Below are positions 43,050 to 52,870 of a DNA stretch of 64,000 nucleotides, piece after piece. Each line of letters begins with the position of its first letter. Position 1 is the first letter of the stretch. The notes under the pieces are model-generated. The model was not told the DNA's origin and did not search any database. It saw nothing but the letters and a program-made list of their open reading frames with translations. Origin of the DNA: Agrococcus sp. Marseille-P2731. GTDB lineage: Bacteria; Actinomycetota; Actinomycetes; Actinomycetales; Microbacteriaceae. Both the position numbers and the translations under genes were made by a program. The stretch is taken from positions 580,192 to 644,191 of the forward strand of contig NZ_FPEG01000001.1 of the NCBI RefSeq assembly GCF_900117395.1. The letters run 5' to 3'.

Positions 43050-43137
43050 ATCTTGACGCATCCCGCCCACGTGGGTGGCGCATCCGCCACCACCAGCGGG
43101 CGGATGCGCTGCGCCCGTGGGCGGCCCGACATACCCT
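43050..43137. promoter_or_regulatory. Symmetrical divergent promoter region of rsmD and recG
   Basis: Minus-strand CAAGAT (43050-43055) and plus-strand TACCCT (43132-43137) each lie six bases before their start codons. Between them, inverted repeats GCGCATCCGCC (43078-43088) with 43099-43109, and GCCCAC (43065-43070) with GTGGGC (43117-43122), share the centre 43093.5, which is also the midpoint of the two -10 boxes and of the two start codons. Confidence 0.6.
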
Positions 43138-43143
43138 GGCAGG

Positions 43144-45402
43144 GTGGCGAGTGAGGAAGCGGGCGGCACGGCCCTGCCCGACGGGTTCGGGCGACCGCTC
43201 GAGCGCGTGGTCGGCAAGGCGACCGCCGGCAAGCTCGAGCGCGCCTTCGGCATGGCGACGCTCGGCGACCTCGTCTGGCACCTGCCGCGCCGCTACGCGA
43301 AGCGCGGCGAGCTCACCGACTTCGCGAGCCTCGTGCCGGGCGAGCACGTCACCCTCGTCGCGCGGGTGCGCTCGGTCGAGTCGCGCGAGCTCGCGCGCGA
43401 CCAGAAGGGCCGCCGCCGCTCGCTCACGACCATCACGATCACCGACGGCGAGGGCAGCATCGACCTGGCGTTCTTCAACCAGGCGTTCCGTAAGGAGCAG
43501 CTGCGCCAGGGCGTCACCGCCCTCTTCTCGGGCACCGTCGGCATCTACAAGGATCGCTGGCAGCTCGCGCACCCCGACGTCGAGCTCTTCGACGAGGCGG
43601 AGGGCATCGACGCCGAGGAGTGGGCCAACCAGCCCGTGCCGATCTACCCCGCCACCGCATCCGTCACCACCACCAAGCTGCAGGCGCTCGTCGAGCAGGC
43701 GCTCGACGCGATCGGCGACCAGCCCGATCCGGTGCCGCCGTCGGTGCGCATGGCCAACCGCCTCATGCCGCTCGTGGAGGCGCTGCGCATGGTGCACGCG
43801 CCGCGCATCGAGCAGGACGCCTACCGCGCCCGCCACAGCCTCGCGTGGCAGGAGGCGTTCCTGCTGCAGACCTATCTGCTGGCCACCCGCTCGTGGCTCG
43901 ACACGCTGCCGACCGCGCCGCGGCACGCGGGTGCCCTGCTCGCGCGATTCGACGCCGCGCTGCCCTGGCAGCTCACCGACGACCAGCTGGCAGCCGGCGA
44001 GGCGATCGCGGCCGACCTCGCGAGCGGCACGGCGATGCACCGGCTCGTGCAGGGCGAGGTGGGCTCCGGCAAGACGGTCGTCGCGACCCGCGCGATGCTC
44101 GCGGTCGCCGAGTCGGGCGGTCAGTCGGCGCTGCTCGCGCCGACCGAGGTGCTCGCCGTGCAGCACCTGCGCTCGATCACGCGGGCGCTCGGGCCCGATC
44201 TCGCCGCCGAGCTGCAGCCGACGCTGCTCACCGGCCAGCTGCCCGCCGCTGAGCGCAAGCGGGCCATGCTGCGCATCGCCGCCGGTCAGGCGCGCATCGT
44301 CGTCGGCACGCACGCGCTGCTGAGCGAGAAGACCTCGTTCGCCGAGCTCGGGCTCGTCGTGATCGACGAGCAGCACCGCTTCGGCGTCGCGCAGCGCGAG
44401 GCCCTGCGCGCCAAGGGCACCCATCCGCACACGCTCGTGCTCACCGCCACGCCCATCCCTCGCACGATCGCCATGACGGCCTTCGGCGACCTCGACGTCT
44501 CGACCATCCGCTCGCTGCCCGCCGGCCGCAGCCCCATCCAGACCTTCGTGGTCGACAAGGGCGACGTCGCGGTCTTCCACCGCATCTGGGGGCGCATGCA
44601 CGAGGAGCTCGAGCGCGGCCGCCAGGCCTTCGTGGTCTGCCCTGCCATCTCGCCCGGCACCCTCGAGGGGGTCAGCGCGCACGACGGGGGCACGGCTGGC
44701 GGGGCAGGCGACGGCTCGCGCTCGGGCGGCGGCTCCGGTCCGGGTGGCACCGGCACGGATGCCCCGGCGAGCGCCGCGCCGGCGGCACCCGTCGACGACG
44801 TGGTGACGACCCTGCGGCAGCTGCAGGCGAGCCCGGCGCTCGCGGGGCGCCGGATCGAGCCGCTCACCGGCACGATGTCGACCGATGCGAAGGACGCCGT
44901 CATGCAGGCCTTCCGCGCCGGCGAGATCGACGTGGTGGTCGCGACGACCGTCATCGAGGTGGGCGTCGACGTGCCGAACGCCACCATGATGGTCGTGCTC
45001 TCGGCCGACCGCTTCGGCGTCTCGCAGCTGCACCAGCTGCGCGGCCGCGTCGGGCGCGGCGAGCACGCGGGGCTCTGCATGCTCGTGACCTCGGCCGACC
45101 CCTTCAGCGACGCGATGGTGCGGCTCGAGGCGGTGGCGAGCACGCTCGACGGCTTCGAGCTGGCCGAGGTCGACCTCGAGCAGCGCGGCGAGGGCGATGT
45201 GCTCGGGCACGTGCAGTCCGGCGGCCGCAGCGGCCTGCGAGCGCTGCGGGTCGCCCGCGACGGCGCCGTCATCGAGGCCGCGCGTGCCGCCGCGCAGGAG
45301 GTGCTGGCCGACGACCCGAAGCTCGCCCACCACACGACGCTGCGCCTGGCCGTGCACGCGCGCCTCGACCCCGACGCGCGCGCGGCGCTCGTGACCGCCT
45401 GA
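43144..45402 (+). CDS. recG: ATP-dependent DNA helicase RecG
   Basis: Remodels stalled forks and Holliday junctions. The 752-residue protein has the N-terminal wedge/OB domain, helicase motifs Walker A QGEVGSGKTVVA near residue 304, VIDEQHRFGVAQ, TATPIPRTIAMT, and the C-terminal RecG-type LRGRVGRGEHAGLC with the TRG region downstream. A Gly/Ser/Ala-rich insertion of about 45 residues interrupts the second RecA domain (after CPAISPGTLEG), a common actinobacterial feature. GTG start six bases after TACCCT. Confidence 0.96.
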   Translation: MASEEAGGTALPDGFGRPLERVVGKATAGKLERAFGMATLGDLVWHLPRRYAKRGELTDFASLVPGEHVTLVARVRSVESRELARDQKGRRRSLTTITITDGEGSIDLAFFNQAFRKEQLRQGVTALFSGTVGIYKDRWQLAHPDVELFDEAEGIDAEEWANQPVPIYPATASVTTTKLQALVEQALDAIGDQPDPVPPSVRMANRLMPLVEALRMVHAPRIEQDAYRARHSLAWQEAFLLQTYLLATRSWLDTLPTAPRHAGALLARFDAALPWQLTDDQLAAGEAIAADLASGTAMHRLVQGEVGSGKTVVATRAMLAVAESGGQSALLAPTEVLAVQHLRSITRALGPDLAAELQPTLLTGQLPAAERKRAMLRIAAGQARIVVGTHALLSEKTSFAELGLVVIDEQHRFGVAQREALRAKGTHPHTLVLTATPIPRTIAMTAFGDLDVSTIRSLPAGRSPIQTFVVDKGDVAVFHRIWGRMHEELERGRQAFVVCPAISPGTLEGVSAHDGGTAGGAGDGSRSGGGSGPGGTGTDAPASAAPAAPVDDVVTTLRQLQASPALAGRRIEPLTGTMSTDAKDAVMQAFRAGEIDVVVATTVIEVGVDVPNATMMVVLSADRFGVSQLHQLRGRVGRGEHAGLCMLVTSADPFSDAMVRLEAVASTLDGFELAEVDLEQRGEGDVLGHVQSGGRSGLRALRVARDGAVIEAARAAAQEVLADDPKLAHHTTLRLAVHARLDPDARAALVTA

Positions 45403-45450
45403 CACCGCCCCCGCGCCGCCGACGTTCGCGGTGCCCATGGCGTCGTGACC

Positions 45451-45456
45451 TAGGCT
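45451..45456 (+). promoter_or_regulatory. Leaderless -10 box of coaD
   Basis: TAGGCT, seven bases before the ATG. Confidence 0.5.
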
Positions 45457-45463
45457 GGAGCGC

Positions 45464-45946
45464 ATGCCCCGCATCGCCGTCGTGCCCGGTTCGTTCGACC
45501 CCGTGACCCTGGGTCACCTGGATGTCGTGGCGCGCGCCGCGAAGCTCTTCGACGAGGTGCACGTCGTGGTCACCCACAACCCCGGCAAGGCGGCGTTCCT
45601 GCCGGTGCCGGAGCGCGAGCAGCTGATCGAGCGCGCGATCGCCGAGGCGCGCATCGAGGGGCACATCCGCATCGCGAACTGGTCGATGGGCCTGCTCGTC
45701 GACTACTGCCAGCAGGTGGGGGCCGAGGTGCTCGTCAAGGGCATCCGCTCGTCGACCGACCTGTCCTACGAGACGCCGATGTCGATCGTGAACCGCAACC
45801 TCGCGGGCGTCGAGACCATCTTCATGCTGCCGAACCCCGAGAACGCGCACGTCTCGTCGAGCCTCGTGCGCCAGGTGTCCGAGCTCGGTGGCGACATCAG
45901 CCCCTACGTGCCGCGAGCGGTCGCCACCTTCCTGCAGCAGCGATGA
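45464..45946 (+). CDS. coaD: Phosphopantetheine adenylyltransferase
   Basis: Penultimate step of coenzyme A synthesis. The 160-residue nucleotidyltransferase has [16 protein letters not shown] (T/HxGH motif), [16 protein letters not shown] and [14 protein letters not shown]. Length and motifs are standard. Its TGA overlaps the ATG of cofE, so the two are coupled. Confidence 0.97.
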   Translation: MPRIAVVPGSFDPVTLGHLDVVARAAKLFDEVHVVVTHNPGKAAFLPVPEREQLIERAIAEARIEGHIRIANWSMGLLVDYCQQVGAEVLVKGIRSSTDLSYETPMSIVNRNLAGVETIFMLPNPENAHVSSSLVRQVSELGGDISPYVPRAVATFLQQR

Positions 45947-46755
45947 CGGGGCTGCACGGCGCCGACCTCGAGCTGCTGGCGGTGCGCGGCATGGGCGAGA
46001 TCCGCCCGGGCGACGACCTGACCGCGCTGATCGCCGATGCGCTCGCGCCGCTCGCCCCGCAGGACGGCGATGTCGTCGTCGTCACCAGCAAGGTCATCTC
46101 CAAGGCCGAGGGGCGCATCCGCCCCGCCGACGAGCGCGAGCAGGCCATCGACGAGGAGTCGGTGCGGCTGGTCGCCTCGCGCACGCACCCGGGCGGCGTG
46201 ACCCGCATCGTCGAGCACCGCACGGGCCTCGTGCTCGCGGCGGCGGGCATCGACGCCTCGAACACCGATGAGGGCACGATCCTGCTGCTCCCGGTCGACT
46301 CGGATGCGTCGGCGCGCGCGATCGCCGGGGGGCTGCGGGCGCGCTTCTGCGCGGCGATCGGCGTCGTGGTGAGCGACACGCTGGGGCGCGCCTGGCGCGT
46401 CGGCCAGACCGACGTCGCGATCGGCGCCGCCGGCATCCGCGTGCTCGAGCCCCTCAGCGGCCAGCTGGACGCGAGCGGCCGGCCGCTCGTGGTCACGGCG
46501 CCGGCGATCGCCGACGAGATCGCCGGCGCCGCCGACCTCGTCGCGGGCAAGGCCGACGGCGTGCCCGTCGTGCTCGTGCGGGGGATGGGCCGCCACGTCG
46601 CGGCGCTGGACGAGCCGGGCGCGACCAGGCTCGTGCGCGCGCCGGAGGACGACATGTTCAGGCTCGGCGCCGACGAGGCGTATCGCGAGGGCTACGAGGC
46701 GGGCAGGCGCGACGCCGCGGCGCCGGCTGCAGGACAGGCGAGGATGCAGGCATGA
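45943..46755 (+). CDS. cofE: Coenzyme F420-0:L-glutamate ligase
   Basis: Adds glutamate residues to F420-0 (CofE, or the N-terminal half of FbiB). The 270-residue protein shows the family regions [18 protein letters not shown] near residue 42, [32 protein letters not shown] and [21 protein letters not shown]. The nitroreductase-like domain of mycobacterial FbiB is absent, so it is a stand-alone CofE. Overlaps coaD and the MoxR gene (ATGA) on either side. cofC and cofD are 5-6 kb downstream. Confidence 0.93.
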   Translation: MTGLHGADLELLAVRGMGEIRPGDDLTALIADALAPLAPQDGDVVVVTSKVISKAEGRIRPADEREQAIDEESVRLVASRTHPGGVTRIVEHRTGLVLAAAGIDASNTDEGTILLLPVDSDASARAIAGGLRARFCAAIGVVVSDTLGRAWRVGQTDVAIGAAGIRVLEPLSGQLDASGRPLVVTAPAIADEIAGAADLVAGKADGVPVVLVRGMGRHVAALDEPGATRLVRAPEDDMFRLGADEAYREGYEAGRRDAAAPAAGQARMQA

Positions 46756-47750
46756 GCGAGGCGAGCATGGCGGAGCGGGATGTCCATCGGCGCGAGCCGG
46801 AGCGGGAGGCAGAGCCCGGGCGCGAGACCGCCGGCGAGCGCATCGAGGCAGCCGTGGGGAGCGTCATCTCGGGCAAGCACGCCGAGATCCGCACGATGCT
46901 GACCGTGCTGCTCGCCGAGGGGCACGTACTGCTCGAGGACGTCCCCGGCGTCGGCAAGACCCAGCTGGCCCGCGCGTTCGCCGCGGCGATCGGCGGCAGC
47001 GTGCGCCGCATCCAGTGCACGCCCGATCTGCTGCCGAGCGACATCACGGGCATGTCGGTGCTCGACCAGAAGACCGGCGAGCTGCGCTTCCAGCCCGGCC
47101 CCGTCTTCGCCAACATCGTCATCGCCGACGAGATCAACCGCGCGAGCCCCAAGACGCAGGCGGCGCTGCTCGAGTGCATGGCGGAGGGCCAGGTGACGGT
47201 CGACGGCGTGACGCACGTGCTGCCGACGCCGTTCCTCGTGGTCGCGACGCAGAACCCGATCGACATGGAGGGCACCTATGCGCTGCCGGAGGCGCAGCGC
47301 GACCGCTTCATGGCCAGGCTCGAGCTCGGCTACCCCGACGAGGCCGCGGAGCACGCCATGGTCACCGCGCGCGAGACGGCGCAGCCGCTGGACGCCGTGC
47401 GGGCGGTCACGAGCCAGGCGCAGTTCCAGGCAGAGATCGACGAGGCACGGGCCGTGCGCGCGCACGAGCTGGTGGAGCGCTACGCCGTGCGCCTGGCGCG
47501 GGCCACGCGCGGCCACCCCGATGTGCGGCTCGGCGCGAGCCCCCGGGCGACGCTGCAGCTGGTGCGCGCGGCGAAGGCGCACGCCCACCTGCTGGGCCGC
47601 GACTGGCTCTCGCCCGACGACGTGAAGGCCCTCGCTCCCCACGTGCTGCCGCACCACCTCGTGATGCACGACCCCCAGGCGCGCCACGACGAGGCGCGCG
47701 CGGTGGTCGCGCAGGCGCTCGCGTCGACGGCCGCCCCCATCATGCGCTGA
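46752..47750 (+). CDS. MoxR-family AAA+ ATPase
   Basis: A 332-residue chaperone-like ATPase. Walker [13 protein letters not shown] near residue 61, Walker [19 protein letters not shown], sensor [19 protein letters not shown] with the MoxR arginine finger. It probably assembles or activates a partner with a VWA or DUF58 fold; the DUF58 protein gene follows with overlapping codons. N-terminal 30 residues are charged and probably flexible. Confidence 0.94.
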   Translation: MSEASMAERDVHRREPEREAEPGRETAGERIEAAVGSVISGKHAEIRTMLTVLLAEGHVLLEDVPGVGKTQLARAFAAAIGGSVRRIQCTPDLLPSDITGMSVLDQKTGELRFQPGPVFANIVIADEINRASPKTQAALLECMAEGQVTVDGVTHVLPTPFLVVATQNPIDMEGTYALPEAQRDRFMARLELGYPDEAAEHAMVTARETAQPLDAVRAVTSQAQFQAEIDEARAVRAHELVERYAVRLARATRGHPDVRLGASPRATLQLVRAAKAHAHLLGRDWLSPDDVKALAPHVLPHHLVMHDPQARHDEARAVVAQALASTAAPIMR

Positions 47751-48925
47751 TGGCCCGAGGCTCCCGCACCGAGGACAGCGAGGTCGCGCCGAGCGGTGCC
47801 GAGGCGCGCCGGGCGCGAGCGAGGCTGCGCCGCGGGGGCGACTCGGCGAGGGTGCGCCCGACCGCTCGCGGAGCCGTGCTGCTGCTGATCGGCCTGCTGC
47901 TGCTCGTCGCCGCCTACTGGGAGCGCCAGGCGGTGCTGCTGGTGCCGGCCGCGCTCTGCCTCGGCGTGCTGCTGCTCGGGCTCTGGTGGGCGCTCGGCGC
48001 CGTCGGCGCGGTGCGGCTGGGCGTGCCGGGCGTCGTGCAGGAGGGCGAGGATGCGTCGCTGCGCGTCGCGGGCGACCGTCGGCACGCGGGTGCCACCTGG
48101 TCGACCTGGGCGCCCGGGCCCGAGCGCTACCTGCTGCTCGAGGGCGAGCTGGACGACGAGGGCCGCGCCGCGGTCGACCTCGGTGCGCATCCGCGCGGGC
48201 GCTGGCGGCTCGCGCCGGTCGCGATCGTGGCGCTCGACCCGTTCCGGGTGATGCGCTCGACGCGCACGGTCGATGCGCGCGCGAGCCTCGTCGTGGGGCC
48301 GGAGGTGCTGAGCCTGTCATCGACGACGCTGCGCTCGAACCGCGAGGAGGGCCGGCTCGCGCAGTCGCGCACCGCCGACAGCGTCGATGCGATGGTCCGC
48401 GAGTGGCGCCCCGGTGACCCCCAGCGGCGCGTCCACTGGCGGCAGAGCGCGAAGCGCGGCCAGCTGATGGTGCGGCAGGAGGCGAACCCCGCCACCGACG
48501 ACGACGTCGTCGTGCTCGACACGGCGAGCGCCGTCGGCGCCGACCGCGAGGCGCAGGATCGCCTCGCGCGGGCAGCGTGCTCGCTCGTGCGCGCGCTCGC
48601 GGGTGGCGACCGCAGGGTGGTGGTGCGCGAGACCGGCGAGCCGAGCATGCCGGCGGCCGACTGGCGCGACCTGCCTGCCACCCTCGCGGCCTTCGCGTCC
48701 CTGGAGGCGAGGGCGGCCGCCCAGTCGCCCGGGCGCCGCGACGCACCCGTCGCGCACCTGATCGCCTTGGCAGAGCATGCCCCGGAGACCTGGACGCTGC
48801 CGCCCGGCACGACGCTCTGGCTCGTCTCCGCGCGCGACGCGAGCCTGCTGCGCGTGCCACCCGGGTCGCGCGTGCGCATCCGCCGCTGGATCGATCGCGT
48901 CGGTCCCGTCCGGGAGCTCGCATGA
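47750..48925 (+). CDS. DUF58 domain membrane protein
   Basis: A 391-residue protein with two membrane helices (about 43-60 and 63-85) and a cytosolic DUF58 domain marked by REWRPGDPQRRVHWRQSAKR near residue 210, a VWA-like partner of MoxR ATPases. The ATG overlaps the MoxR stop (TGATG). The MoxR-DUF58-transglutaminase trio is conserved in actinobacteria and is thought to act at the cell envelope; its substrate is unknown. Confidence 0.9.
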   Translation: MARGSRTEDSEVAPSGAEARRARARLRRGGDSARVRPTARGAVLLLIGLLLLVAAYWERQAVLLVPAALCLGVLLLGLWWALGAVGAVRLGVPGVVQEGEDASLRVAGDRRHAGATWSTWAPGPERYLLLEGELDDEGRAAVDLGAHPRGRWRLAPVAIVALDPFRVMRSTRTVDARASLVVGPEVLSLSSTTLRSNREEGRLAQSRTADSVDAMVREWRPGDPQRRVHWRQSAKRGQLMVRQEANPATDDDVVVLDTASAVGADREAQDRLARAACSLVRALAGGDRRVVVRETGEPSMPAADWRDLPATLAAFASLEARAAAQSPGRRDAPVAHLIALAEHAPETWTLPPGTTLWLVSARDASLLRVPPGSRVRIRRWIDRVGPVRELA

Positions 48926-51168
48926 GCGGCGCGGATGCCGGCCCCGGTACCGAGCCGGACGCATCCGACCGGGTGCCGCGGCGCGTCCGCGCCGGCATCG
49001 TCGAGACCGTCGCGCTCGCGCTGCTGCCGATCGGATGGCTGTGGTCGGCGATCTCGGTGCTCGGTCAGGCGTGGCTGTGGCCCGTGGTCGTCGCGGTCGG
49101 CTCGCTCGCGCTCAGCTCGGCGCTCGTGCGCTCGGTGGCGCCGGCGCTGGTCGGCACGGCGGCCGCCGCGCTCGTGGGCGCCGGGTGGGTGACGGCGCTG
49201 ACCGCGCCGGAGGAGGCGCTGCTCGCCGTCGTGCCGACGCCCGACTCGCTGCCCGAGACGATGCGAGTGCTCAACCAGGGCGTCGTCGACATCGCCTGGG
49301 CGGTCTCGACGCCGCTGGATGCGACCGGCCCTGTGCTGGCCGTCGTCGTGGGCGCCGCGATCGCGCTGACGCTCCTCATCGACGTCGTCGGCCACGGGCT
49401 GCGCGTGCCGGCGATCGCGCTCGTGCTCGCGGCGACGCCGCTCGTGCTGCCGATCGCCTTCCGCCTCGAGGTGCCCTGGTGGCACGCCATGCCGGGCGTG
49501 ATCCTGAGCGCGCTCGTGCTCGCGGCGCCGGCGATCGACGAGCGCGCCGCGCGTGGCCGCGGCTGGCTCGCGCCGATCGCGCTCGTCGGCGTCGCCGCGG
49601 TCCTCTCGGCCGCGCTGCCGATCGTGGCGCCGGCGCCGCGCGAGACCGCGATCGACCTGCCGACGCTCGAGGAGCTCTTCAGCCCCGCGACGCCGCTGCT
49701 CGACGCCGACATCGACCTGGGCGACCAGCTGCGCAGGCCCGCCGACCGCCCCGTCTTCACCTACTCGACGACCGACGGCGAGCCGATCCTCACGCGCCTG
49801 ATGACGCTGCCGCTCGCGGGGGAGGCGGGCTTCGAGGCCGCGCCCATCGAGCCCGGCAGCCCCACGGTGCTCGTCGAGGGTGCCGACAGCGGCCAGTCGC
49901 TGCAGATGACGGTGCGGATGGCGGACGTGCGCGCCGAGAGCCTGCCGACGCCGGAGCGCGTGGTGCGGGTGCCGCGGCCTGAGGGCAGCAGCTGGGACGT
50001 GGCGAACGATGCGCTCCGCATCGGCCTCGACATCGAGACGGCCGGCCTCGAGTACACCGCCGCCGGCTCGCGCTCGGCGTCGCTCGACGAGCTGCCCGCG
50101 GCAGCCGGCTCCTCCGGCCACGATGCCTACCTCGCCATGCCGGAGGCCGCGCAGGCGATCGCGCGCCAGGGAGCCGAGCTCGTCTCGCCCGGCATGAGCG
50201 CTGCGAGGCGCGTCGTCGCGGTGCACGAGTTCATGACCGCCGGCCTCTGGGACTACTCCGAGCAGCTCGACCTGCCCGGCTTCGGCGGCACGGGCGGTGA
50301 GGGCTGGGATGCGCTCGCCGGGTTCCTCGAGACCCGCAGCGGTTACTGCGTGCACTACGCGAGCGCCACGGCCGGCCTGCTGCGCGGCGCCGGGGTGCCG
50401 GCCCGCGTGGTCGTGGGCTTCCTGCCCGGCAGCGAGATCAGCGGCGGATGGGCGGTGTCGACGAACGAGATGCACGCCTGGGCCGAGGCGTGGATCGACG
50501 GCGCCGGCTGGGTGCGCGTGGAGACGACGCCCGGGGCCGGCACCGGTGCCGCGAGCCCCGAGGGCGCCGTGCCGACGCGGAGCCCCACGCCCGAGCCGAC
50601 ACCGACCACCCCGCCGGCCAGCGAGTCGCCGACCCCGTCGCCCTCGCCGGGGGACTCCGCGGGCGCGTCGACGCCTCCGACCGCGCCCGCGCCCTCTGGC
50701 AGCGCCGCGCCCGGCGCCCCGGGCGGCTTCACGCTCGATCCCGCGGTCGTGCGCACGATCCTCATCGTGCTCGGCGTGCTGCTGCTGCTCGCCCTGCCGG
50801 CGATCGCGCGGGCGGTGCAGCGAGCCGTGCGGCTGCGGCGCGGCGCACCCGGTGGCTGGCTCGAGCTGCGGGCGACGCTCGCCGACCTCGGCGCTCGGCT
50901 CCCGGCGTCGGCGACGCCGGGAGCGGTGCACGAGGCGATCGCGGCCCGCAGCCCAGACGCGGCATCGGCCGCAGATCGCGTGCGGCTGGCCGCCGAGCGC
51001 GCCGTGTTCGACGCCGGGCCGCGCGAGCCGGGCGCGGTCGACGGCGACGTGCGCGCGGCGCGGCGCGCGCTGAGCGCATCCGCCCCGCGCTGGCGGCAGG
51101 CCCTCGCGGCGCTGCTCCCGCCCAGCCTGCTCGGGGTCGAGGCTTGGGAGCGCGAGCGGGACGCCTGA
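48922..51168 (+). CDS. Transglutaminase-domain membrane protein (TgpA-like)
   Basis: A 748-residue protein with about six N-terminal helices (30-230), an extracytoplasmic region with the transglutaminase core (nucleophile Cys in RSGYCVHYASATAGL near residue 477, His in NEMHAWAEAW; the third position is Glu, in VRVETTPG), a Pro/Ser/Thr-rich linker (550-590), one more helix (about 610-630) and a C-terminal cytosolic DUF4129-like helical part. Coupled to the DUF58 gene by ATGA. Likely modifies or crosslinks surface proteins. Confidence 0.92.
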   Translation: MSGADAGPGTEPDASDRVPRRVRAGIVETVALALLPIGWLWSAISVLGQAWLWPVVVAVGSLALSSALVRSVAPALVGTAAAALVGAGWVTALTAPEEALLAVVPTPDSLPETMRVLNQGVVDIAWAVSTPLDATGPVLAVVVGAAIALTLLIDVVGHGLRVPAIALVLAATPLVLPIAFRLEVPWWHAMPGVILSALVLAAPAIDERAARGRGWLAPIALVGVAAVLSAALPIVAPAPRETAIDLPTLEELFSPATPLLDADIDLGDQLRRPADRPVFTYSTTDGEPILTRLMTLPLAGEAGFEAAPIEPGSPTVLVEGADSGQSLQMTVRMADVRAESLPTPERVVRVPRPEGSSWDVANDALRIGLDIETAGLEYTAAGSRSASLDELPAAAGSSGHDAYLAMPEAAQAIARQGAELVSPGMSAARRVVAVHEFMTAGLWDYSEQLDLPGFGGTGGEGWDALAGFLETRSGYCVHYASATAGLLRGAGVPARVVVGFLPGSEISGGWAVSTNEMHAWAEAWIDGAGWVRVETTPGAGTGAASPEGAVPTRSPTPEPTPTTPPASESPTPSPSPGDSAGASTPPTAPAPSGSAAPGAPGGFTLDPAVVRTILIVLGVLLLLALPAIARAVQRAVRLRRGAPGGWLELRATLADLGARLPASATPGAVHEAIAARSPDAASAADRVRLAAERAVFDAGPREPGAVDGDVRAARRALSASAPRWRQALAALLPPSLLGVEAWERERDA

Positions 51169-51243
51169 CGGCGAGAGGGCTCTCGAGGGCGCCGCTGACG
51201 GCTTCCTGAGCGTCGCCGGTCGAGCGAGGCATCCCGGCAGACG

Positions 51244-51249
51244 TAGTCT
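51244..51249 (+). promoter_or_regulatory. Leaderless -10 box of cofC
   Basis: TAGTCT, seven bases before the ATG. Confidence 0.5.
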
Positions 51250-51256
51250 GGAGGGC

Positions 51257-51862
51257 ATGCTGTGGTCGATCGTGATCCCCGTCAAGGGGTCGATCGGCAA
51301 GTCGCGCCTCGATGCGGGTGACGCGCGGGCCGCGCTCGCCGTGGCCTTCGCGCGCGACGCCATCGCGGCTGCGCGCGCGGCCGCATCCGTCGACCGCGTC
51401 ATCGTCGTCACGAATGACGAGGCCGTGTGCTGCGGGCTCACGGGCGTCGAGGTCGTCGCCGACCCCGGCACCGGGCTCGCCGCGGCGATCAGGGCGGGGC
51501 TCGCCGCGCTGCCCGGCGACCGGCCGAGCGCCGTCATGCTCGGCGACCTGCCGGCGCTCACGCCCGCGGCGCTCGACGCCGCGCTCGAGCTCGCCGGCCG
51601 CGAGCACCGCGCCTACGTGCCCGACGCGATCGCCACCGGCACCACGCTGCTCACGGCGAGGCGAGCGGATGCGCTGCGGCCGCGCTTCGGGCCCGGCTCC
51701 GCCCGGCTGCACCGGCTCGCCGGCCACGTCGAGCTGCCCGTCGACCCGGAGTCGGGGCTGCGCACCGACGTCGACGAGCTCGCCGACCTGCACATCGCGA
51801 TCGACCTCGGCGTCGGCGAGCACACGCACGCCGTGCTGCAGGGCGCGGCGATCGCGGCATAG
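51257..51862 (+). CDS. cofC: 2-phospho-L-lactate/phosphoenolpyruvate guanylyltransferase
   Basis: Activates 2-phospholactate or PEP with GTP for F420 synthesis (CofC/FbiD). The 201-residue nucleotidyltransferase-fold protein has the N-terminal VIPVKGSIGKSRL, VVTNDEAV, MLGDLPALTP (the GDLP motif), YVPDAIATGTTLL and the C-terminal DPESGLRTDVDELADL. It lies tail-to-tail with cofD, 30 bp apart. Confidence 0.93.
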   Translation: MLWSIVIPVKGSIGKSRLDAGDARAALAVAFARDAIAAARAAASVDRVIVVTNDEAVCCGLTGVEVVADPGTGLAAAIRAGLAALPGDRPSAVMLGDLPALTPAALDAALELAGREHRAYVPDAIATGTTLLTARRADALRPRFGPGSARLHRLAGHVELPVDPESGLRTDVDELADLHIAIDLGVGEHTHAVLQGAAIAA

Positions 51863-51892
51863 GGGCGTCGTCGCCCGTCGTCGCCGCGGCGC

Positions 51893-52870
51893 CTAGTCGA
51901 GCGCCAGGGAGAGCGCGTCGTGCGCGACCTGCGCGGCCGGCCCGCCGGGCGTGAGCAGCAGCGGCCGTGCCTCGGCGCGCAGGCCGAGCTCCCGCAGCTC
52001 GGGCAGCGAGTGCGCGTCCTCCTCGGCGACGAGCCAGCCGTCGAGGAGGCCCTGCCCGCCCGCGTCGCCGCCCGACCGCGCGCAGTAGTGCGCGGCGACC
52101 GCAGCCGCATCCGCTTCGACCCCGATGGTCTCGAGGCACGCGGCCGCCATGCCGCGCAGCGCTCGCCCCCCGATGATGGGCGAGACGCCGACGATCGGCG
52201 CGGGCGCCGCGGCGAGCGCCTCGCGCGCCCCCGGGATGCCGAGGATCGTGTCGATCGAGACGACCGGGTTCGAGGGCGCGACGAGCACAACGTCGGCGCT
52301 CGCGATCGCGGCGCTCGCGGCTTGCGAGATGCGGGCGCGCTCGACGCCGTGCTGCACGAAGCGCCGCGCGCGCACCGTCGCCCGCGTGCGCACCCACCAC
52401 TCCTCGAAGTGCAGCACGCCCTCGTCGGTCTCGACGTGGGTGGGCACCTCGTCGTCGGTCACCGGCAGCAGCGTGACGCCGAGCGGCCAGCGAGCGGTGA
52501 GCCTGGCGGTCGCCGCCGTGAGCGTCGCCCCGTCGCGCAGCAGCGCGGTGCGCGCCAGGTGCGTGCCGAGGTCGAGGTCGCCGAGCGTGAACCACGGCCA
52601 GCCCACGCCGAAGGCCGCGAGCTCGGCGGCGACGCGCTCGCTCTCGCCCTCGCGGCCCCAGCCGCGCTCGGTGTCGTTGACGCCCGCGAGCGCGTACATG
52701 AGCGAGTCGAGATCGGGGCAGACCTTGACGCCCGCGAGCCACAGGTCGTCGCCGACGTTCGCGACGATCGTGATGTCGGCCGCGTCGCCGAAGCGCTCCT
52801 GCGCGGCCTCGCGCAGGCCGAGCGCGAAGCGCGCCCCGCCGACGCCTCCGGCGAGCACGGTGATCCTCAT
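51893..52870 (-). CDS. cofD: 2-phospho-L-lactate transferase (F420-0 synthase)
   Basis: Transfers the phospholactyl-type group to Fo to form F420-0 (CofD/FbiA). The 325-residue protein has MRITVLAGGVGGARFALGL at its start, NVGDDLWLAGVKVCPDLDSL, GWFTLGD-type WPWFTLGDLDLGTHL, FEEWWVRTRA and APSNPVVSIDTILGIPG. Its ATG overlaps the stop of an ABC ATPase gene by 4 bp, so it is the last gene of a transporter operon. Confidence 0.95.
   Translation of the reverse strand: MRITVLAGGVGGARFALGLREAAQERFGDAADITIVANVGDDLWLAGVKVCPDLDSLMYALAGVNDTERGWGREGESERVAAELAAFGVGWPWFTLGDLDLGTHLARTALLRDGATLTAATARLTARWPLGVTLLPVTDDEVPTHVETDEGVLHFEEWWVRTRATVRARRFVQHGVERARISQAASAAIASADVVLVAPSNPVVSIDTILGIPGAREALAAAPAPIVGVSPIIGGRALRGMAAACLETIGVEADAAAVAAHYCARSGGDAGGQGLLDGWLVAEEDAHSLPELRELGLRAEARPLLLTPGGPAAQVAHDALSLALD

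Noticed and set aside
48127..51561. 1,144-codon minus-strand frame
   Set aside because: Antisense to DUF58, transglutaminase and cofC genes, which have clear domains and coupled starts.
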